NCBI GenBank assembly: GCA_013286585.1
Contig: JABDFK010000012.1
Span: 1-47,552 of the forward strand
Source of the DNA: Deltaproteobacteria bacterium
Lineage (GTDB): Bacteria > Bdellovibrionota > Bdellovibrionia > Bdellovibrionales > Bdellovibrionaceae
Direction of reading: 5' to 3'
DNA length: 47,552 nt
In this document: positions 42,463-47,552 of the stretch, in pieces
How positions within the stretch are numbered: the stretch's first letter is position 1
Layout: every line of letters starts with the position of its first letter
The notes under the pieces: model-generated
What the model saw: only the letters and a program-made list of their open reading frames with translations
Databases searched by the model: none
What the model was told of the DNA's origin: nothing
Program-made: the position numbers and the translations under genes

Positions 42463-43930
42463 AATTGAAAATCCATTGCGCGCGGAAAAACGCCGCAAAC
42501 TGACCGAGCTGAGACAAGCGGGGATCAATCCCTTCCCTTATTCCTATGAGCGCAATATGTCTGCGGGTGAGCTTCGCAGTCAGTATGACTCGAAACTTCA
42601 GGCGGGCGAAAAAGTTTTGGATTCCAATTTTAAAATTGCTGGTCGCCTGATGACCTTGCGATCCATGGGCAAGGCCAGCTTCTTCAATATTCAAGATCAG
42701 ACTGGAAATATTCAGGTCTATATCAAACCTGAGGAGCTCACAGAGACCGAACAAAAAGTTTTTTCACTTCTGGATCTGGGCGATATCGTCGGCGTTGAGG
42801 GTTATGTCTTTCGCACTCAGCGAGGCGAGCTGTCTCTTCACTGCAAACACCTGGATATTTTGACCAAGACGCTAGAGCCCTTACCTGAAAAATTCCACGG
42901 CATCGCCGATGTAGAGATCAAGTATCGTCACAGGCATCTGGATTTGATCAGCGATCCGGACTCGCGCAAAGTTTTTGAAACACGCTCTAAGATCGTGCGG
43001 GAAATTCGCAAGTTTATGGAGGCCAAAGGCTTCCTCGAGGTAGAGACTCCGGTGTTGCAACCGATCTATGGTGGGGCCGCGGCCCATCCATTTTCGACTC
43101 ATCATCGGGCTTTGGATATGAAGCTGTACATGAAAATTTCGCCAGAGCTTTATCTGAAGCGCCTGGTGGTGGGTGGTTTCGAAAAAGTTTTCGAAATCGG
43201 CAAAAATTTTCGCAATGAAGGTATCGATCGCACTCACAACCCTGAATTCACGATGATGGAGTGGTACGAAGCTTACACCGATTACAATTATCAAATGAAC
43301 CAGTTCGAAGAGCTGGTCTCTCATTTGGCGAAGGTGATCACCGGTTCTACCACGGTGATGTTCCAGGGTCAGGAGATCAATTTTGCTCCGCCGTGGAGAA
43401 GACTCACCGTGTACGATGGAATTCGTGAGTACGCCAAGCTTGATCCTGAAAAAGCCACGGACACAGAGATTTTTGATGCTTGCCGTGGGCTTGGATCCGA
43501 CAAGAAAAAACCGCGCAGTCGCGGCGAGATGTTGATGGAACTCTTTGAGCTTTCGGCTGAAAAACATTTGCTGCAGCCAACATTTGTCATGGATCATCCA
43601 GTCGAAATTTCACCACTGACAAAAATTCATCGCAAAGATTCACGGCTGGTCGAGCGCTTTGAGCCCTTCGCCGCCAGCATGGAGATCGGGAACTCCTTCT
43701 CTGAGTTGAACGATCCGGAAGAGCAATATCAGCGCCTGAAGGACCAAGAGGCCAAACGTGTGGTCGACGAAGAAGCCCATCCAATGGATGAAGATTTCTT
43801 GCACGCGATCGACACCGGCATGCCACCGACGGGCGGGGTGGGACTGGGTATCGAGAGGATCGTGATGTTGCTGACAGACCGACCGAGCATCCGGGATATC
43901 ATCTTGTTTCCGACCATGAAATTTAAATGA
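42452..43930 (+). CDS. lysS: lysyl-tRNA synthetase, class II
   Basis: The enzyme charges tRNA-Lys with lysine. The 492 residues start with an OB-fold anticodon domain (about 60-150, IAGRLMTLRSMGKASFFNIQD). The class II catalytic core follows: motif 1 near VETPVLQPIYGGAAAHPF, motif 2 FRNEGIDRTHNPEFTMMEWYEAY, and motif 3 GLGIERIVMLLT. The length is normal. The start ATG lies within the aldolase end and has AAGG 6 bases upstream. Its stop overlaps the next start by 4 bases. Confidence 0.96.
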   Translation: MSDKIENPLRAEKRRKLTELRQAGINPFPYSYERNMSAGELRSQYDSKLQAGEKVLDSNFKIAGRLMTLRSMGKASFFNIQDQTGNIQVYIKPEELTETEQKVFSLLDLGDIVGVEGYVFRTQRGELSLHCKHLDILTKTLEPLPEKFHGIADVEIKYRHRHLDLISDPDSRKVFETRSKIVREIRKFMEAKGFLEVETPVLQPIYGGAAAHPFSTHHRALDMKLYMKISPELYLKRLVVGGFEKVFEIGKNFRNEGIDRTHNPEFTMMEWYEAYTDYNYQMNQFEELVSHLAKVITGSTTVMFQGQEINFAPPWRRLTVYDGIREYAKLDPEKATDTEIFDACRGLGSDKKKPRSRGEMLMELFELSAEKHLLQPTFVMDHPVEISPLTKIHRKDSRLVERFEPFAASMEIGNSFSELNDPEEQYQRLKDQEAKRVVDEEAHPMDEDFLHAIDTGMPPTGGVGLGIERIVMLLTDRPSIRDIILFPTMKFK

Positions 43931-44775
43931 ACCGAAAGCTCATTGCGTCCATCATTTCGATTTTGTTGATGAGCGGCTGCCAGGCGCCGCCGACCAAGTC
44001 CTATGACTCGCAGCCGATTCAGCCAAGAGTGGTTTCCACCACTATCCCAGTGATCACCGAACAGACGGTGGTGATCGATGCGCGAAGTCCTTTTGAGTTT
44101 TCATTGTGGCATTTGAACGGTTCCATCAATCTTCAGTGGCAGGATTTCAATCAGAAGACGAAGCCATTTTTGGGATTGCTAGAGCTAGACACGTTTTCAT
44201 TGGCACGAAGATTCGCCACCTACGGGATCGGCCCGAACACACCAGTGGTCGTCGTCGGAAAAGGCCCGCACGGAAATGGCGAAGAGGGACGCTTGGCATG
44301 GACTCTCAAAGTGTTGGGAGTGAGCAACGTGAGGTTCTCTAGTATCGAGCTGTTCTCTCAGCCAAAGACCAAGGAAGAGGCTCCGCCGCGCAAGAGTGAG
44401 ACTTTGTGGAAGCCCGTAGTGGACGACACGCTGAGCGTAGACAAGGATCTGTTTCAACATCGGCGTACTGCGGTCGTGATCGATGTTCGAAGCGAAGCCG
44501 AATATCTCGGCAAAGACGCGGCCTCGCCTTACGCGAAATCAGCTCCTGAGGTCGGTGCTTTCAACATCCCGTGGGTTCAATTTTTCGATGAAAAAGGTTT
44601 AGTGAGCCACCAAATACTATCGCGGCTTCAAGCAGTGGGTATCACGCCAGATCGTGAAATCTATGTGGTCGACAATGTAGGGGTCAGATCAGCTGCAGTC
44701 ACCCTAGCTCTGCGTGAGTTGGGCTTTGCCAAGGCTGCCAACTTTGCGGGCGGGTATATGGAACTGGTTCACTGA
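43927..44775 (+). CDS. lipoprotein with two rhodanese-like domains lacking the catalytic Cys
   Basis: The 282 residues begin with a lipoprotein signal (LIASIISILLMSGC, lipobox MSGC). Two rhodanese-like domains follow: VVIDARSPFEFSLWHLNGSINLQW (about 45-150) and VVIDVRSEAEYLG (about 175-280). In active enzymes the loop after the second central strand starts with Cys; here it reads VVVGKGPHGNGEEGR in the first domain and VVDNVGVRSAAV in the second, with no Cys in either. Sulfur transfer is therefore unlikely, and a binding role in the periplasm is more plausible. It is coupled to lysS by a 4-base overlap. Confidence 0.85.
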   Translation: MNRKLIASIISILLMSGCQAPPTKSYDSQPIQPRVVSTTIPVITEQTVVIDARSPFEFSLWHLNGSINLQWQDFNQKTKPFLGLLELDTFSLARRFATYGIGPNTPVVVVGKGPHGNGEEGRLAWTLKVLGVSNVRFSSIELFSQPKTKEEAPPRKSETLWKPVVDDTLSVDKDLFQHRRTAVVIDVRSEAEYLGKDAASPYAKSAPEVGAFNIPWVQFFDEKGLVSHQILSRLQAVGITPDREIYVVDNVGVRSAAVTLALRELGFAKAANFAGGYMELVH

Positions 44776-45164
44776 TTCGCGGGTTTACGTAGCGACTGCG
44801 TGTCCTTTTCAAACGGTTGAAACTGAGCCTGAGGCGAAGTGCTGAACTTGGCTTCGGCCTTCAGGCAAGCGATGCGCTGCTGATCACCCATTTCGGTCAC
44901 TGAACAATGATCGATCTTTTTCGGATCGAAGCTCGCGACTTGTGAAAGCTCCATGCAATCCCAGAACGCATCATCGTCGAATTGTTTTTGGCAAATGCCA
45001 CTCAAATAGGAATCCGCGTTGAGTTTCTGGATTTTCTTTTGGCAGAATTTCTGATCGTCGGAATTCACGAAGCGATCGCAGATGGTTTCGGGCTTGACGC
45101 TTTCGATGGCCAAAACCATCAATGGGACTAAGGAAATTGCTGCGATTGTTTTTAAGCTCTTCAT
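44769..45164 (-). CDS. small secreted Cys-rich protein, unknown function
   Basis: The 131 residues have a signal peptide (KSLKTIAAISLVPLMVLA) and six Cys in the mature part (ICDRF, FCQKK, ICQKQ, DCMEL, HCSVT and ACLKA), enough for three disulphides in the periplasm or outside. I do not recognise the family. Its coding end overlaps the convergent rhodanese-like gene by 7 bases. It follows the HD-GYP gene directly on the same strand. Confidence 0.65.
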   Translation of the reverse strand: MKSLKTIAAISLVPLMVLAIESVKPETICDRFVNSDDQKFCQKKIQKLNADSYLSGICQKQFDDDAFWDCMELSQVASFDPKKIDHCSVTEMGDQQRIACLKAEAKFSTSPQAQFQPFEKDTQSLRKPANQ

Positions 45165-45165
45165 A

Positions 45166-46107
45166 TTACGCCGCCTTTAATTTAAATAGGACCGAGTGCA
45201 TGGCTTTCAGCATCTCGGGATCGTATCTGCCAGCCAATTTTTCTTTCATCATCGTCACCGCATCCAGTGGTTTCATGGGAACATTGTAAGATCTCTGAGT
45301 GGTCATCGCATCGTAGGTGTCAGTGATGGCCACGATTCGGCCAAACGGGTGGATGTCTTGGCCAGGAAGTTGTTGCGGATAACCATTACCAACAAAGGAC
45401 TCGTGATGTTCAAAGCAGGCCGCTTTGACCGCGTCAGAGACATTTTGTTCGTTCAAAATGATCAGGCCATACTGGGGATGTTTTTGCATTTGCGCCCACT
45501 CGGCATCGTCGAGCGGGCCTTTTTTGGTCAGAATGTCTAAGCTCACCTGGCGTTTGCCGATGTCGTGAAAGAGCGCGCCCAGGCCCATCTCTTCCAATTC
45601 TTTTTTGTTGAAGCCCAAAGCGTCGGCCAGGCCCATGGAATAGATCGCCACGTCGAGGGAGTGATTGTAGGTGTAAAAATCATGTCCAGAGAGTGAGATC
45701 AAATGCGCCATCGCCGTAGGTTCTGTGTCCATCAGATGCACGAACTCTTTCACCATGGGCCGTGAGTGTTCCAGCGCGATACTGACATCCGGTTGTTCAA
45801 AGAGTTCTTCCATGATGGTCATGGAAGACTCCCGCAGAATTTGCGCTTTTTGAAAAGCATCGAATTGATCCGAATTTAGCTGCTCATGCACATAGTCGCG
45901 GTAACCCACGCGCTCGGTGTCGCGAATGTAGAAATGACTTCCAGAATCTTTGGCCGACAGACGATCGACTTTGTCTTTGGTCAGCTGATCGCCGTTCCGT
46001 AGGTACATGATGATTTGGCCGGCCACGCGCACGTACAGATCGAAGGTGACTGGCTTCCCGGGGATCAATGTGTTAATTCTGACTTTGAAAAAATTCGTGG
46101 CATCCAT
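45166..46107 (-). CDS. HD-GYP-domain cyclic-di-GMP phosphodiesterase candidate
   Basis: The 313 residues have an N-terminal domain of about 100 residues (ITFDLYVRV-like start, LRNGDQLTKDKVDRL) and a C-terminal HD-GYP domain. The metal-binding HD is H181-D182 in LFHDIGKRQV. HPQYG and HHESFVGNGYPQQL follow, and the GYP motif is intact (GNGYP). ITDTYDAMTTQRSYNVPM is also typical. Such proteins hydrolyse cyclic di-GMP, so it should lower the level of that second messenger. It is divergent from recG. Confidence 0.88.
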   Translation of the reverse strand: MDATNFFKVRINTLIPGKPVTFDLYVRVAGQIIMYLRNGDQLTKDKVDRLSAKDSGSHFYIRDTERVGYRDYVHEQLNSDQFDAFQKAQILRESSMTIMEELFEQPDVSIALEHSRPMVKEFVHLMDTEPTAMAHLISLSGHDFYTYNHSLDVAIYSMGLADALGFNKKELEEMGLGALFHDIGKRQVSLDILTKKGPLDDAEWAQMQKHPQYGLIILNEQNVSDAVKAACFEHHESFVGNGYPQQLPGQDIHPFGRIVAITDTYDAMTTQRSYNVPMKPLDAVTMMKEKLAGRYDPEMLKAMHSVLFKLKAA

Positions 46108-46220
46108 GTTCTAATATTGTGCCATTTTCTAGAGCTATTTTACCAACACAATGAGCAACAAAAATGAACGGCGGAAAGTTCGACATTTTGTGTGAAAATG
46201 ACTGGGCCAAAGGCTTGCGA

Positions 46221-46249
46221 TTGACTCAGATAAATACAGACTCTAGTCT
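46221..46249 (+). promoter_or_regulatory. candidate recG promoter
   Basis: TTGACT (46221-46226) and TAGTCT (46244-46249) are spaced 17 bases and lie just ahead of the recG start at 46258, so a very short leader would follow. This is a motif match only, in the 150-base divergent region shared with the HD-GYP gene. Confidence 0.35.
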
Positions 46250-46257
46250 AGAAGTCT

Positions 46258-47552
46258 ATGTCCAGTCCCGCGAAAAAGCCCGCACTTAAACTTGAGACCG
46301 ACGTGCAATTCCTAAAAGGAGTCGGTCCACGCTTGGGCTCTGTTCTCTCTAAAAGAGACATTCGCACCGTGGAAGATCTTTTGAACTATTACCCCAGAGT
46401 TTTCGAAGATCGAAGAGCGGCGCGAAACATCGGAACGCTCAGGGCCGGCGACACCGTCAGCGTTAAAGTCACGGTGATAAAGGTCGCCAGTTTTGCGATG
46501 GGACGATCCAAAAGAAAAATCTACGATGTGTTGGTGCGCGATCAGTCCGGCCAAATTCACTGCAAATATTTTCGTGTTCCATACAAGGGATATTTCGAGC
46601 GCTTTCAGCCCAATCAAGAAGTGCGTCTAGTGGGAAAAGTGATCGACTACCGCGGCCGCTTGGAATTTCATCACCCAGATCTGCGCGACATAGAGCCCGA
46701 AGAAGAAATCAAAGACGATCTGATTCCCATTTATCCAGAGATCGAAATTTTAAGTTCGGTCAAAATTGCACGGATGATTCGTCAGGTGCTGCAGGAATTG
46801 CCGGACGAGGCCTGGGGCCCAGAAAAATTCCCACCCAGTCTAATGCAGTCGCTGAATCTGATCCCGCGAAAAAAAGCGCTGCTCAATCTGCATCAACCAC
46901 CGGTGGCTGAGGCCGCCGATTTCCATGCAGAAAAGTCATCTTCTCATCGTCGCATCATCTTCGAAGAATTTTTTTGGCTAGAGCTTTATCTGGCGGCTCG
47001 CAAATCTGGACTTAAGAAAGAAAAAGGCATTCGCATCGAAAACCCCGGCGAAAAATGCAAGCAGCTACTAGCCAGCTTGTCTTTTCAAATGACTGGTGCT
47101 CAAACCCGTTCCTTAGAAGAGATCAAAAAAGATTTGGCCAAACCCCATCCTATGCATCGCTTAGTGCAAGGGGACGTCGGCAGCGGAAAAACTTTGGTGG
47201 CCCTGGCGGCCGCAATCACTGTGGCAGAAAGCGGCTGGCAAACCTGCCTGATGGTACCCACGGAAATTCTAGCAGAGCAGCACTTCCAAAACGCTCAGCG
47301 AATGCTGACGCCGCTAGGTCTGCGGGTCGCACTTCTGACGGGAAAAAGTAAAACCAGCGAGCGCAATGAGCTATTGCAGGAACTTAGCGACGGAAAAATC
47401 GACTTGCTGATCGGCACCCATGCCGTCATCGAAGACGAAGTGAAATTCAAAAGCCTGGCATTGGTCATCATCGACGAGCAACATCGCTTCGGAGTGCGCC
47501 AACGCGGAATCCTCAAAGAAAAAGGCCTATCGCCCCATTTTCTGGTGATGAC
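46258..47552 (+). CDS. recG: ATP-dependent DNA helicase RecG, cut by the window end
   Basis: The frame is open from the ATG at 46258 to the last base, about 431 residues of an expected 690 or so. The N-terminal wedge region begins VQFLKGVGPRLGSVLSKR and FEDRR, and the OB-fold follows (VSVKVTVIKVA...QIHCKYF). The helicase motor begins with QMTGAQTRSLEEI, Walker A GDVGSGKT (K311) and the DEQH box at about 406 (VIIDEQHRFGVRQR), followed by the cut. RecG reverses stalled replication forks and remodels Holliday junctions. Confidence 0.95.
   Translation, partial: MSSPAKKPALKLETDVQFLKGVGPRLGSVLSKRDIRTVEDLLNYYPRVFEDRRAARNIGTLRAGDTVSVKVTVIKVASFAMGRSKRKIYDVLVRDQSGQIHCKYFRVPYKGYFERFQPNQEVRLVGKVIDYRGRLEFHHPDLRDIEPEEEIKDDLIPIYPEIEILSSVKIARMIRQVLQELPDEAWGPEKFPPSLMQSLNLIPRKKALLNLHQPPVAEAADFHAEKSSSHRRIIFEEFFWLELYLAARKSGLKKEKGIRIENPGEKCKQLLASLSFQMTGAQTRSLEEIKKDLAKPHPMHRLVQGDVGSGKTLVALAAAITVAESGWQTCLMVPTEILAEQHFQNAQRMLTPLGLRVALLTGKSKTSERNELLQELSDGKIDLLIGTHAVIEDEVKFKSLALVIIDEQHRFGVRQRGILKEKGLSPHFLVM

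Noticed and set aside
46163..46290. Short plus-strand frame starting MNGGKFDIL ahead of recG
   Set aside because: It overlaps the recG start in another frame, has no family resemblance and would cover the candidate promoter.
1..47552. CRISPR arrays, tRNA or rRNA genes, transposases
   Set aside because: No regularly spaced direct repeats, cloverleaf sequences, rRNA segments or transposase-like proteins were seen on either strand.

Overview
The window looks like chromosomal DNA of a Bdellovibrio-type predatory bacterium (Bdellovibrionota) or a close relative. This is inferred from mid-range base composition, Gram-negative envelope genes (a Kdo transferase, several outer-membrane beta-barrel proteins, large lipoproteins), abundant two-component and partner-switching signalling, and a mixture of unrecognised secreted proteins with core genes. 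No phage, insertion sequence, CRISPR array, tRNA or rRNA was seen. Both ends cut through genes: an EF-hand-like protein on the left and recG on the right.

Layout. 1-2.5 kb: the partial gene, two fold-back elements, then dcd and rpmG (L33, too short for most ORF callers) on the minus strand. 2.7-12.3 kb: a signalling block with a CheY-like receiver, a CheA-like kinase lacking a CheW domain, a FecR/fibronectin-like membrane protein, a SpoIIE phosphatase / GHKL kinase / STAS partner-switching operon, and a receiver-PATAN-TPR protein. 12.4-19 kb: an outer-membrane protein, a stand-alone FliG-C-like protein, the clsB/ybhP-like pair, a secreted subtilase-fold protein without catalytic residues, and an unrecognised 434-residue protein. 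19-31 kb: two outer-membrane-protein/large-lipoprotein couples on either side of waaA, an MFS transporter and an RlmL-like methyltransferase. 31-38 kb: an RluA-type pseudouridine synthase, a DedA protein, an unknown protein, the operon tatD - tcdA - 51-residue membrane protein - outer-membrane protein, and a deoxyhypusine-synthase-family enzyme. 38-47.5 kb: a two-permease ABC-2 exporter, an Nfu scaffold, class I aldolase - lysS - rhodanese-like lipoprotein, a small Cys-rich secreted protein, an HD-GYP protein and recG.

The most unusual signal is a set of eight long fold-back (inverted-repeat) elements in intergenic DNA, seven of them directly behind a gene. Each has arms of 24-43 bp that are unique to its locus. 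In four of them one arm runs into the stop codon and last codons of the neighbouring gene, so the other arm is an inverted copy of that gene's own 3' end. Five elements share a conserved loop that starts with CATACGGTGCTCGG or a close variant and ends near CTGCGCTCCGA, always in the same orientation relative to the gene it follows. A sixth shares only CACGGTGCTCGG, and two have unrelated loops. Two convergent intergenic regions each hold one element per gene, in mirror image. I know of no described repeat family (REP, BOX, ERIC, attC) with a conserved middle and host-derived arms.
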